Shown here in pieces: positions 54,388-63,670 of a DNA stretch of 64,000 nt. The notes under the pieces are model-generated. The model made no database searches. It was not told where the DNA came from and saw only the letters and a list, made by a program, of their open reading frames with translations. Within the stretch, counting starts at the first letter, position 1. Each line of letters starts with the position of its first letter. The stretch is from the NCBI RefSeq assembly GCF_021353235.1, contig NZ_JAJTWT010000005.1, positions 248,001 through 312,000 on the forward strand, read 5' to 3'. Position numbers and translations under genes: made by a program. This stretch comes from Pelomonas caseinilytica (GTDB taxonomy: Bacteria > Pseudomonadota > Gammaproteobacteria > Burkholderiales > Burkholderiaceae_C).

Positions 54388-55662
54388 ATGCGCGCGGTTC
54401 CCATCTGTGACGGATTTCACGAGGAGCAGGCCATCGATACCGGATTGCTGAAGGAGCTGCGCATCGACGGCGCGCAGCGCGAGGAGCGTGGCGGCGGGCC
54501 GCCGAAGTGGGTTTGGGGCGCCGTCGCCGGCGCGGTGGTGCTGGCCCTGGCCGGCGGCGCCGCCTGGTGGTTCCTGGCCGGCCACAAGCCCGTGCCCGTG
54601 CAGACGGCCACCGTGCGCGCCAACGGCCAGGGCGCCAGCGCCGACGCTGTCCTGCAGGCGACGGGTTATGTGACGGCGCGCCGCATGGCCACCGTCTCGG
54701 CCCAGATCACCGGCACGCTGACCCAGGTCCTCATCGACGAAGGCTTCAAGGTCCACAAGGGCCAGGTCCTCGCCCGGCTCGACGACACCGGCCTGAAGGC
54801 GGCACTGGCGGCTGCCGAAGCCCAGGTCCGCACGGCCCAGGCCAACACCGGCCAGTTGCGCGCCCAGCTCGCCCAGGCCGAGGCCGACGCCCGCCGCCAG
54901 GCCGAGCTGGCCGCCAGCGGCATGACGACACGCCAGACCCAGGAGCAGACCGCCACCGCCGTGAAGGCCTACACCGCCCAGCTGGAGGCGGCGCAGCGCC
55001 AGGTCGAGGCGGCCCAGGCCCAGGTGCGCCAGGCCCAGGTCAACTTCGACTACGCCACCGTCAGGGCGCCGTTCGACGGCGTCGTCACGGCCCGTGCCGC
55101 CCAGGTGGGCGAGATCATCTCGCCGCTGTCGGCTGGCGGCGGCTTCACCCGGACCGGCGTGGGCACCATCGTTGACATGGATTCGCTCGAGGTGAACGTC
55201 GACGTCAACGAGGCCTACATCGCCCAGGTCAGGCCCGACATGCCCTGCGAGGCCGTGCTCGACGCCTACCCCGACTGGAAGATCCCCGCCCGGGTCGTCG
55301 CCGTCATCCCGAGCGCCGACCGCGGCAAGGCGACCGTCAAGGTCCGCGTGGCCCTGGACCAGAAGGACGAGCGCGTCGTGCCCGACATGGGCGTGCGCGT
55401 CAGCTTCCTGGCCGCCCGGCCCAAGGCCGAGGCCAAGCCGGTGCCGGGCGTGCTGCTGCCGCCTGACGCCCTGGTCCAGCGGGACGGCGCGCAGGTCGTC
55501 TTCGTCGTCCAGGACGGGCGCGCCGAACAGCGCACCGTCCAGCTCGGGGCCGACGTGGGCAAGTTCAAGCTGGCCACGTCCGGCTTGAAGGCCGGCGAGA
55601 CCGTCGTCGTCTCGCCCCCCGCCGAGCTGAAGCAAGGTTCCACCATCGCCACCAAGGAGTGA
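54388..55662 (+). CDS. Membrane fusion (HlyD/MacA-like) periplasmic adaptor
   Basis: A 424-residue inner-membrane anchored adaptor: helix at residues 48-68, beta-barrel and lipoyl parts (ATVSAQITGTLTQVLIDEGF), a long coiled-coil hairpin rich in Ala/Gln (residues 130-220), then FDYATVRAPFDGVVTARAAQ. It works with the ATPase and two permeases that follow. Start is uncertain: ATG 54388 has no ribosome-binding site, while GAGGAG (54421) is well placed only for an in-frame ATC at 54433. Confidence 0.88.
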   Translation: MRAVPICDGFHEEQAIDTGLLKELRIDGAQREERGGGPPKWVWGAVAGAVVLALAGGAAWWFLAGHKPVPVQTATVRANGQGASADAVLQATGYVTARRMATVSAQITGTLTQVLIDEGFKVHKGQVLARLDDTGLKAALAAAEAQVRTAQANTGQLRAQLAQAEADARRQAELAASGMTTRQTQEQTATAVKAYTAQLEAAQRQVEAAQAQVRQAQVNFDYATVRAPFDGVVTARAAQVGEIISPLSAGGGFTRTGVGTIVDMDSLEVNVDVNEAYIAQVRPDMPCEAVLDAYPDWKIPARVVAVIPSADRGKATVKVRVALDQKDERVVPDMGVRVSFLAARPKAEAKPVPGVLLPPDALVQRDGAQVVFVVQDGRAEQRTVQLGADVGKFKLATSGLKAGETVVVSPPAELKQGSTIATKE

Positions 55663-55664
55663 GC

Positions 55665-56360
<696 letters not shown>

Positions 56361-56451
56361 GCGAGGTCCACATGCGGCCCCCACGCAAACTTCATCTGCC
56401 GCCCCTCAAGGGGGCGCCCAGCCTCCTCGAGGCGGCTCTGCGGAGACTGGC
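56361..56451. repeat. Intergenic repeat-like segment with CCCCTCAAGGGGG hairpin
   Basis: Between ATPase and permease lies GCCCCTCAAGGGGGC, which forms a hairpin, followed by CCTCCTCGAGGCGG, another small palindrome. A related CCCCTTGGGGG core occurs at 63531-63541. Likely one of the genome's dispersed intergenic repeats. Confidence 0.5.
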
Positions 56452-57621
56452 ATGAAATACCTCCACCTCGTCTGGGCGGCGCTGTTCAGGCGCAAGCTGC
56501 GGACCATCCTGACCCTGGTCTCCATCATCACGGCCTTCCTGCTCTTCGGGCTGCTGGACGCGGTGCGCGTCGGCTTCGACCAGGCCGGCAAGACGGCCAA
56601 CGGCGCCCAACGCCTGCAGACGGGCTCCAAACTGTCCTTCATCCAGCTGCTGCCCATGTCGCTGGGCGCGCGCATCTCGCAGATCGACGGCGTCAAGGAG
56701 GTCACCTTCGCCAACTGGTTCGGCGGGGCTTACCAGAAGCCCGAGAACCAGGTCTTCAGCTTCGCCGTGGCGCCCAACTACCTCGACGTCTACCCGGAGA
56801 TGGAAGTCTCGGCCGAGCACCGCAAGGCCTTTGCCGAGACCAAGAACGGCGCGCTCGTCGGCGAAGGCCTGGCGCGCAAGTTCGGCTGGAAGGTCGGGGA
56901 CCAGGTGCCCATGCAGTCCACCATCTTCCCCGACCGTAACGGCAGCCAGAACTGGCCCTTCCAGATCGTCGGCGTCATCCACGTCGCCGACAAGAAGTCC
57001 GGCGCCTGGTACGACCAGATGTTCCTGCTCAACTGGAAGTACTTCGACGACACCACCCCCTGGAACCAGGGCCAGGTGGGCTGGTACGTGACGCGTGTCA
57101 AGGACGTCAACCAGGCCGACCGCGTGCTCAAGGCCATCGATGCCATCTCGGCCAACTCCGACCACGAGACCCGCACCATGACCGAGCAGGCCGCGATGTC
57201 CAGCTGGATGAAGCAGGTGGCCGACATCAACCTCATCGTCACCTCCATCATGGGCGCGGTCTTCTTTACGCTGCTGCTGCTGGCCGGCAACACCATGATG
57301 CAGGCCGTGCGCGAGCGCACCGGCGAGATCGCCGTGCTCAAGACGCTGGGCTTTTCAGGCGGCAGCGTCCTCGGCATGGTGCTGGCCGAGTCGGTGCTGT
57401 TGCTGCTCATCGGCGGCGTCATCGGACTGGTGCTGGCCAGCGTCATCGGGCCGGCCGTCAGCGCGGGCAGCGGCGGCACGCTGAACCTGCCGGCCGCGGG
57501 CCTGGCCAGCTGGGCGATCGGCGTCGGCCTGGCCCTCTTCTTCGGGCTGGCCGTGGGCGCCTTCCCGGCGCTGCGCGCCATGCGCGTGAACATCACCGAT
57601 GCACTCGCCGGGAGGGCCTGA
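56452..57621 (+). CDS. FtsX/MacB-type ABC permease, first subunit
   Basis: A 389-residue permease with the four-helix MacB topology: N-terminal helix (TILTLVSIITAFLLFGLLDA), large periplasmic domain (residues 50-260), then three helices from about 265. ERTGEIAVLKTLGFSGGSVL is the typical coupling segment. Overlaps nothing; the next permease starts two bases after its stop. Confidence 0.92.
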   Translation: MKYLHLVWAALFRRKLRTILTLVSIITAFLLFGLLDAVRVGFDQAGKTANGAQRLQTGSKLSFIQLLPMSLGARISQIDGVKEVTFANWFGGAYQKPENQVFSFAVAPNYLDVYPEMEVSAEHRKAFAETKNGALVGEGLARKFGWKVGDQVPMQSTIFPDRNGSQNWPFQIVGVIHVADKKSGAWYDQMFLLNWKYFDDTTPWNQGQVGWYVTRVKDVNQADRVLKAIDAISANSDHETRTMTEQAAMSSWMKQVADINLIVTSIMGAVFFTLLLLAGNTMMQAVRERTGEIAVLKTLGFSGGSVLGMVLAESVLLLLIGGVIGLVLASVIGPAVSAGSGGTLNLPAAGLASWAIGVGLALFFGLAVGAFPALRAMRVNITDALAGRA

Positions 57622-57623
57622 CC

Positions 57624-58940
57624 ATGCGATTCCTGAAGAACTTCGGCCTCGTGCTGCTGACCCTGCTGGCCCTGGCCGTCTGGGTGATGCTGCCCTGGCA
57701 GGGCGCCCTCGTCGCGGCGGTCCTGCTGGCGCTGTGGATGTTCCTGTTCCGCAGCGGCGCCCAGACCCGCTCGGTCGCCGCGGTCGGCATCAGCACGCTC
57801 ACGCAGCGGCTGGGCTCGTCCGCGGTCATCGTCGTGGGCATCGCCGGTGTGGTGGGCGTGCTCGTGGCCCTGCTCGCCATGGCCGAGGGCTATGCCCAGA
57901 CCCTGCGCAACTCCGGCAGCCTCGACACCGCCATCGTCATGCGCGGCGCCTCGGCCAACGAGGTGTCGTCCTCGCTCAGCCGCGAGGACCTGGTCCAGAT
58001 CGAACAGGCACCGGGCGTGGCCCGCAATGCCAAGGGCGAACCCATCATCTCGGCGGAGACCGTGGTGGCGGCCAACCTGCCCGTGCGCGGCAGCACCACC
58101 GGCGACGAGGGCAGCGCGCAGCTGCGCGGCGTCAGCGAGGCGGCCTTCACTGTGCGGCCCAACGTCAAGATCATCGAGGGCCGGACCTTCCAGCCGGGGT
58201 TGCGCGAGATCGTCGTCGGCAAGGGCGCGGTGCGGCAGTTCTCGGGCCTGCAGGTGGGCGGCACGCTCAAACTCGGCAACCAGCCCTGGACCATCGTCGG
58301 CATCTTCGCCTCGGGCGACGCGATGGAGTCCGAGCTCTGGGCCGACGCCAATGTCGTCAACGACACCTACCGGCGCGGCGCGGGCCGCAACTCAGCCACG
58401 GTGAAGCTGGAGAACGCCGCCGCCATCAAGGCCTTCAGCGAGGCCCTGGAGGCCAACCCGCAGCTCAAGGTCAAGGCCAGCACCACGCTGGAGTTCTTCG
58501 CCAAGCAGAGCGAGCAGATGACCAAGATCCTGCGCGTCATCGGCATCACCGTGGGTGCCATCATGGCCGTGGGCGCGGTCTTCGGTGCACTGAACACGAT
58601 GTTCGCGGCGGTGGCGACGCGGGCCCGCGAGATCGCCACGCTGCGCGCCATCGGCTTCCGCGGCCTGCCGGTCGTCGTCGCGGTGATGCTGGAGACCATG
58701 TTGCTGGCCCTGATCGGCGGGGCCATCGGCGGCGCCATTGCCTGGCTGGTGTTCAACGGCTTCGAGGCCTCGACCATGGCCATGGGCTCCGTCGGCAAGC
58801 TGAGCTTCAACCTCGCGGTGTCGCCGGGCCTGCTGTGGGAGGGCATCAAGTGGGCCCTGGCCATCGGCTTTGTCGGCGGACTGTTCCCGGCGGTGCGGGC
58901 GGCGTCGCTGCCAGTGACGACGGCGCTGCGGGAGGCTTGA
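57624..58940 (+). CDS. FtsX/MacB-type ABC permease, second subunit
   Basis: A 438-residue relative of the preceding gene. It has an extra N-terminal hydrophobic pair (residues 5-45), then SSAVIVVGIAGVVGVLVALL, a periplasmic domain, and C-terminal helices with ATRAREIATLRAIGFRGLPV. The two permeases probably form a heterodimer driven by the ATPase. Substrate is unknown. Confidence 0.92.
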   Translation: MRFLKNFGLVLLTLLALAVWVMLPWQGALVAAVLLALWMFLFRSGAQTRSVAAVGISTLTQRLGSSAVIVVGIAGVVGVLVALLAMAEGYAQTLRNSGSLDTAIVMRGASANEVSSSLSREDLVQIEQAPGVARNAKGEPIISAETVVAANLPVRGSTTGDEGSAQLRGVSEAAFTVRPNVKIIEGRTFQPGLREIVVGKGAVRQFSGLQVGGTLKLGNQPWTIVGIFASGDAMESELWADANVVNDTYRRGAGRNSATVKLENAAAIKAFSEALEANPQLKVKASTTLEFFAKQSEQMTKILRVIGITVGAIMAVGAVFGALNTMFAAVATRAREIATLRAIGFRGLPVVVAVMLETMLLALIGGAIGGAIAWLVFNGFEASTMAMGSVGKLSFNLAVSPGLLWEGIKWALAIGFVGGLFPAVRAASLPVTTALREA

Positions 58941-59311
58941 GGCGGCTGACTCTTCGAGCGATCGACCATCCGTCGTCGCTTGAGGGAACGGTGGCTTCGG
59001 GTTGGTGTAGGTCGGTTTCAGGCTGGTCAGAGTCATTTGCCCGTGCCCACCGGAACGTCAGCTGCAGCCGTCACCAGTCATTCGAATCAGGCCGCCGGCT
59101 GCGACCGCTTGAGCCTTGAGACCAGATACTCGCCGGCCGGTGCCGGCCGTCGGGCTGCGAATGACCGGCCGCGGCTCGGGTGAACTGGTACTTCCGACCC
59201 TGAGGCGACATTCGAGCTTTAGATTTCAACGCCAGGATGCCGCCGCCCAAAACACCCGCTTACGGAGCAATCGATTCAACCCTCAACTGTCGTGGCTCGG
59301 CGGGCGAGCAT
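58941..59311. other. Gene-free interval
   Basis: No gene or RNA is recognised. Short palindromes such as GCCGGCCGGTGCCGGCC (about 59132) occur. GC content falls toward the aspartyl-protease-like gene, marking the edge of an accessory patch. Confidence 0.5.
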
Positions 59312-60178
59312 TCAATTGTTACTCCAATCATCGACCGCCCAACGCCTCGATCGATAATCGAGCGTTATAACGCTTCCCATCAAGTCGCGTAAGCCAAGTA
59401 AACCAGCGATTTTTTGCTTGATATTGAAGTCGGGGTGCTCGCAATAAGAAACACGAAAGGTCTTCACTTCATACTGCAAGCCGATGTTCAAGGGGCCAGG
59501 CCTATCTGTCTCAAAGCAGCTAACCTGCTTGCCCCAGCTGTTGACTTTGTACTCGACAATGCCAGGACCAGCAACAGGCGGCCGCTCCACTAGATCTGCC
59601 CACGCGCTCGCTGTCAGTGGACTTAATCCGAAGCTTGCTGCTCCCGTATCCAGCATTGCGTATTTAATTTCCCCCGATGGCACTCTCACTTCTACCAAGA
59701 GGTGGCCACCAACCTCATACCATTGAGCATAGATAAGCGGCTGAGCCTTTGGCGATGAGGCCAGGACTGCGCCCCGATCGAATTTGTATCGAGAATTGCG
59801 CAGATCGAGAACAAGACTTCCATTTTCAAAGAAGGCATTACCTACCGAGGCGATTGTCTCGCAATCGCCTTTTTGGATTTGTTCCAGATGTCGCTTGTCG
59901 ACAGCGTATTTTTTAACTACTCCCGCTACTTCAAAATTTATCTGTGTCGAGTCTCCACTCGCATCGCTATGCCATTGAAATTCTCCGTTCATGCCAGTGT
60001 CCAATTGCACAGTGCACGGGTGCCCATCAAATTCCGCAGGCAATGCCAGTGCAACGCGCTCCTTCGGGCGCTCGGGAGTCACTCTGTCATATTTCCAGAC
60101 GAAAGAACGCCAATCTGCATGCGCATGCACATGAAATAGAGCCATGCACGTGGCAAGCAACGGAATAATCAGGCGCAT
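59312..60178 (-). CDS. Secreted protein with two DTG aspartyl-protease-like lobes
   Basis: A 288-residue protein with signal peptide (MRLIIPLLATCMALFHVHAH, cleavage near ADA). Lobe 1 has VQLDTGMNGEFQW (Asp60) and ends SVGNAFFENGSLVLDLRNSR; lobe 2 has YAMLDTGAASFGLSP (Asp177) and ends GLLGLRDLMGSVITLDYRSR. Two D-T-G loops plus repeated closing strands resemble a pepsin-like or fused retropepsin fold. Cysteines are present (C55, C106, C221, C246). The base composition is clearly lower in GC than the genome around it, suggesting transfer. The function is inferred from motifs only. Confidence 0.7.
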   Translation of the reverse strand: MRLIIPLLATCMALFHVHAHADWRSFVWKYDRVTPERPKERVALALPAEFDGHPCTVQLDTGMNGEFQWHSDASGDSTQINFEVAGVVKKYAVDKRHLEQIQKGDCETIASVGNAFFENGSLVLDLRNSRYKFDRGAVLASSPKAQPLIYAQWYEVGGHLLVEVRVPSGEIKYAMLDTGAASFGLSPLTASAWADLVERPPVAGPGIVEYKVNSWGKQVSCFETDRPGPLNIGLQYEVKTFRVSYCEHPDFNIKQKIAGLLGLRDLMGSVITLDYRSRRWAVDDWSNN

Positions 60179-60444
60179 GAATCACCCTTTCCAATCGCAA
60201 ATATGAATGTCTGCACCTGGCCGGCAGCGTGAGCCCATGGACTATGCTGTCAGCGGACACCCGGCGCAGCAACCGTGCTGGCCGAACGGCTGCCTTGTGA
60301 ATATTCACCCGAGCTCGCGCTGCCGGCCACTACCTACCGCTCGTTGATGTCAGGTTCGGGGGAGCGATGCTGCGCACGAAGGGGGGCGGCACTCGCCGTA
60401 AGCTGTCTTACGGCGTCGACGTCCTATGTTCGTTGCGTACGGCG
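60179..60444. other. Gene-free interval with a hairpin
   Basis: No gene is seen. CGCCGTAAG-CTGT-CTTACGGCG (60394-60415) is a perfect 9-base stem downstream of vapC on its strand and may help end that transcript; there is no T run. Confidence 0.55.
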
Positions 60445-60855
60445 TTAAACGAATGGATCGATAAGCCGCACGCCGGTTCCGGCAAAGTCGCGCACGTTGC
60501 GGGTAACGAGCGTCATCCCATGCTCGAGTGCAGTGGCTGCGATCACGGAGTTGCGCCAAGCGCGCGGATTGGGGACGTGCAGAGGCGCACACAGTCGGGC
60601 CCCGCGCGCCGTGAAGGGTAGTGTTCGACCGTCATACGCGGCCTCGAGCCCTTCGATCCAAATCTTGAGACTGGCCGCCTGGGGCGCATCGCTGCGAGCC
60701 TTGAGTTCATAGCCCAGCCACAACTCGAGCAGTACGACTGCCGACAGATAGAACTGCTCAGCTGGAAAGCGCGCAGCCCAACTGCGCACCGCCGCCGAGG
60801 GCTGCTTCTTGCCGGAACGCAGTTCGGAGACGACGTTGGTGTCGAGCAAGAACAT
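60445..60855 (-). CDS. VapC/FitB-like PIN-domain toxin
   Basis: A 136-residue PIN-domain ribonuclease-type toxin. Acidic residues Asp5 (LLDTNVVSELR), Glu44 (VVLLELWLG) and Asp123 (VTRNVRDF) are present. The third acidic position, usually Asp in a DxLIAATA motif, is Asn102 in RNSVIAATALEHG. That may weaken metal binding and cleavage. Two bases separate it from the antitoxin stop. Confidence 0.88.
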   Translation of the reverse strand: MFLLDTNVVSELRSGKKQPSAAVRSWAARFPAEQFYLSAVVLLELWLGYELKARSDAPQAASLKIWIEGLEAAYDGRTLPFTARGARLCAPLHVPNPRAWRNSVIAATALEHGMTLVTRNVRDFAGTGVRLIDPFV

Positions 60856-60857
60856 GC

Positions 60858-61130
60858 TCAGTCCAGATCGGCTGCCGACGGCTGGTCGATCAGGCGGGGA
60901 GGTTCGAAGTCCATGCCCGTCGTGTCTGGGAGTCCATCCATGAGCTCCAGGAGGCTGCGACTTGGCTGGCGGCTCCCGCCGAGCTCATAGAAGTCGTCGA
61001 TGCGCAGCAACGCGTAGGCAGGATGGCCGCGATCGGTGATCAGTACCGGGCCCATGTCTGCCGCCCGCTTGGCACCAGCCAGATCACGGGCGAATTGGCG
61101 TGCTGGGATGGTTGTAATCTGCTTGGACAT
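60858..61130 (-). CDS. Phd/YefM-family antitoxin
   Basis: A 90-residue antitoxin: N-terminal DNA-binding fold (TTIPARQFARDLAGAKRAAD, then GPVLITDRGHPAYALLRIDD) and a C-terminal toxin-binding tail (ELMDGLPDTTGMDFEPPR). Start ATG 61130; an in-frame upstream start at 61169 would run into the operator. First gene of the operon. Confidence 0.87.
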   Translation of the reverse strand: MSKQITTIPARQFARDLAGAKRAADMGPVLITDRGHPAYALLRIDDFYELGGSRQPSRSLLELMDGLPDTTGMDFEPPRLIDQPSAADLD

Positions 61131-61156
61131 AGGGTGACTCCTGCGCGGCCGCCTTC

Positions 61157-61182
61157 CAAATGTCAGCATGTTATGACATTTG
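61157..61182. promoter_or_regulatory. Operator of the VapBC-type pair
   Basis: CAAATGTCA and TGACATTTG are perfect 9-base arms with an 8-base spacer, centred about 40 bases upstream of the antitoxin ATG. Fits autorepression by the antitoxin. Confidence 0.75.
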
Positions 61183-61521
61183 ACCCGTCAAGGCAAACAG
61201 CCCTGCATCCCCAGCGAACTCCTTTTACGTACAGTCCCGCCGTGCAGAGCGAGAGTCAGGTTCTCGGCGCTCAGCCGGTGAGGCGAATGTCGCTGATGGG
61301 GTCGGACCCGGAGATCCGCGACGACGAACAGCGGCCATTCGCATGGCCCCTGGCGGCATGTGTGACGCGAGCGACGGCTGCCCGCTGAAGCCGGTCGTTG
61401 ACACTGTCACCGGCATCGCGCGGCAGTGACCGCGATGCGCGCGACACCGTGAGCCCGGCAGCCGTGGCCGACACACCGAGATCGCTGTGAAGCCGCCTTT
61501 AGCCGAGACTCAAGCGCTCGA
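61183..61521. other. Gene-free interval before fliR
   Basis: No convincing coding frame, RNA or repeat is seen. The several short frames on both strands lack recognisable domains. Confidence 0.45.
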
Positions 61522-62286
61522 TCAGCTGAACGCCGCCAGCAGCCGCTCCAGCGCCACGGTGAAGGGCGTCTGCATCAGCGGCAGCGTGGCCACCATGCCG
61601 ATCAGGCCGACGCTGACGGTCAGCGGGAAGCCGACCGAGAAGACGCCGATCTGGGGGGCGACGCGCGAGATCACGCCGAGCACCAGGTTGACGAACATCA
61701 GCATGGTGATGAGGGGCAGGGCGATCCACAACCCGATGCTGAAGATCTCCGCCCCCCATTCCTGCGGCCTGGCCGCGCGCAGGAAGGCGAAGGGCTCGGC
61801 GCCCACCGGGAAGGCGTGGAAGCTCTGCACCAAGGCGTTGATGAGCAGCAGGTGGCCGTTGATGGCGATGAAGAGGAAGGCCACCATGCTGCCGAAGAAG
61901 CGCGCGCTGGCGGTGCCCTGGGCGCCGGTGCCGGGGTCGAAGAAGCCGGCGAAGTTCAGGCCCATCTGCAGGCCGATCAGTTCGCCGGCGAACTCGAGGG
62001 CCGCGAACACGATGCGCACCGCGAAGCCCATGGCCAGGCCGATCAGCAGCTGCTGGGCGATGAGCAGGGTGAGGGCGGGGAAGGAGTCCAGCGGCGTGGC
62101 GGGAATCTCGGGCAGCGAGGGCTGGGCCGCGACGGCGATGAAGAGCGACAGGCCGACGCGCAGGCGCAGCGGCACGTTGCGCTGGCTGAAGGTGGGCATG
62201 CCGGCGAAGAGGGCCAGCGTGCGGATGAAGGGCCACAGAAGTGGGTTCAGCCAGGCGAGGAGTTGGGGTTCGGTGACGGTGAACAT
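61522..62286 (-). CDS. fliR: Flagellar export apparatus protein FliR
   Basis: A 254-residue membrane protein of the flagellar type III export gate. Helices dominate; GLQMGLNFAGFFDPGTGAQG is characteristic, and LLLINALVQSFHAFPVG follows. Start MFTVTEPQLLAWLNP at 62286. It follows fliQ across a 139-base gap filled by a palindromic repeat. Confidence 0.94.
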   Translation of the reverse strand: MFTVTEPQLLAWLNPLLWPFIRTLALFAGMPTFSQRNVPLRLRVGLSLFIAVAAQPSLPEIPATPLDSFPALTLLIAQQLLIGLAMGFAVRIVFAALEFAGELIGLQMGLNFAGFFDPGTGAQGTASARFFGSMVAFLFIAINGHLLLINALVQSFHAFPVGAEPFAFLRAARPQEWGAEIFSIGLWIALPLITMLMFVNLVLGVISRVAPQIGVFSVGFPLTVSVGLIGMVATLPLMQTPFTVALERLLAAFS

Positions 62287-62320
62287 CCCGTTCAGGCTCC
62301 AAACGGGTCGCTTTTGCATG

Positions 62321-62389
62321 GAGCCTTTGTGACTCGGTGCACCGAGCCGGGGCGGATTCCCGCGGCGGTGCAGCGAGTCGCAAAGGCTC
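62321..62389. repeat. Dispersed palindromic repeat, compact copy (fliQ-fliR gap)
   Basis: Two 24-base arms (62321-62344 and 62366-62389) match in inverted orientation at all but about two positions, with a 21-base loop. The arms are the same sequences as 4155-4178 and 5499-5522. Downstream GCAAGAGCAACC continues the repeat unit. As RNA it would make a very stable hairpin inside the flagellar operon. Confidence 0.85.
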
Positions 62390-62425
62390 TTCGCAAGAGC
62401 AACCTCAAGCAAGTTCGGGCAAAAC

Positions 62426-62695
62426 TCAACCCACCACCGAAGGAATCGTCTGCAACGTCCGCTGGATGTACTCCACCAGCGTCGTCATCATCCACGGCCC
62501 CGCGACGGCCAGCGTCAGCACGGCCGCAACGACCTTGGGCACGAAGGACAGCGTCGCCTCGTTGATCTGCGTCGCTGCCTGGATGACGCTGATCACCACG
62601 CCGACGAGCAGCACGACGATGAGCACCGGCGCGGCCACCAGCATGAGCATGTACAGGCCTTGCTGGCCGAAGGTGAAGACTTGTTGGGCGTCCAT
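62426..62695 (-). CDS. fliQ: Flagellar export apparatus protein FliQ
   Basis: An 89-residue two-helix protein: VFTFGQQGLYMLMLVAAPVL and ISVIQAATQINEATLSFVPK then KVVAAVLTLAVAGPWMM. It completes the FliPQR export gate. 14 bases after the fliP stop. Confidence 0.94.
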   Translation of the reverse strand: MDAQQVFTFGQQGLYMLMLVAAPVLIVVLLVGVVISVIQAATQINEATLSFVPKVVAAVLTLAVAGPWMMTTLVEYIQRTLQTIPSVVG

Positions 62696-62709
62696 GGCGG
62701 TCGGGTCGT

Positions 62710-63453
62710 TCAGGTCACGAAGCTGGCTGCGAGCGAGCCCAGCAGGAGATTCCAGCCGTCTGCCAGCACGAACAGCATCAGCTTGAAGGGCAGGGCGACG
62801 AGCACCGGCGACAGCATCATCATCCCCAGGCTCATCAGCACGCTGGCCACGATCATGTCGATGACCAGGAAGGGGATGAAGATGAGGAAGGCGATCTGGA
62901 AGGCGCTTTTCAGCTCGCTGGTCACGAAGGAAGGCACCAGCACCTTGAAGGGCACGTCCTCGGCCTTGACGCTCGGGTCGAGCTTGGCCAGGCGCGAGAA
63001 GAGGGCCACGTCGGCCTGGCGCGTCTGCTTGAGCATGAAGGCCCGCATCGGCACCTCGGCGCGCTTCAGGGCCTCGTCGAACTGGATCTGCCCGGCGCTG
63101 TAGGGCTGCCAGGCCTCGGCGTAGACCTTGTCCAGCGTCGGGCTCATGACGAAGAAGGTCAGGAACAGGCTCAGGCCGACGATGACCTGGTTGGGCGGCG
63201 CCGCCTGGGTGCCCAGGGCCTGGCGCATCAGGCTGAGCACGATGGCGATGCGCGTGAAGGCCGTCATCATCAACAGCACCGCAGGCAGGAAGCCCAGGGC
63301 CGTGAAGAACAGCAGCGTCTGGATGGGCACCGAGTAGCTGCCGCCGGCGCCCTGGCCGACGAGCAGCGGCAGTGTGGCTGGCGGGGTCTGGCCCTGCTGT
63401 GCGAAGGCGGTGCCGGCGGCGGCCAGCAGCGCGAGCGTGACCGTGGTCTTCAC
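62710..63453 (-). CDS. fliP: Flagellar export apparatus protein FliP
   Basis: A 247-residue protein with signal peptide ([18 protein letters not shown]), then [40 protein letters not shown] and [20 protein letters not shown], all standard FliP blocks. GTG 63453 is chosen because it begins at the signal peptide and gives the normal family length; a longer in-frame start at 63678 would translate the structured gap. Confidence 0.93.
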   Translation of the reverse strand: MKTTVTLALLAAAGTAFAQQGQTPPATLPLLVGQGAGGSYSVPIQTLLFFTALGFLPAVLLMMTAFTRIAIVLSLMRQALGTQAAPPNQVIVGLSLFLTFFVMSPTLDKVYAEAWQPYSAGQIQFDEALKRAEVPMRAFMLKQTRQADVALFSRLAKLDPSVKAEDVPFKVLVPSFVTSELKSAFQIAFLIFIPFLVIDMIVASVLMSLGMMMLSPVLVALPFKLMLFVLADGWNLLLGSLAASFVT

Positions 63454-63670
63454 CGCGGGCCGAGCGCCGGGCCGCCCCAAGCCGGCCCGCGGGCGATGTG
63501 CTTGCGGCTCGACGCCGCAAGCATCGCCGTCCCCTTGGGGGCTGAGGCCGGACACGGCAAGTCCTGAGGACTTGCCGCGCCCGCCGAAGAGCAGCCGCTC
63601 TGTCGGCTGCGCGGTCTGCAAGACCGACCGGACTCGCTCGCGTTCAGCTATGCGAGGGTGGGCGAGGGGC
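63454..63670. repeat. Structured fliO-fliP gap with three hairpins
   Basis: Three consecutive inverted repeats: GCGATGTGCTTGCGGC/GCCGCAAGCATCGC (63493-63526, small bulge), GGCAAGTCC-TGA-GGACTTGCC (63556-63576) and GCAGCCG-CTCTGT-CGGCTGC (63591-63610). The gap is unusually long for this operon. It may be a mosaic of dispersed repeats. Confidence 0.75.

Noticed and set aside
61225-61476. Short minus-strand frames before fliR
   Set aside because: Arg/Pro/Ser-rich frames in two registers, no ribosome-binding site and no recognisable domain.
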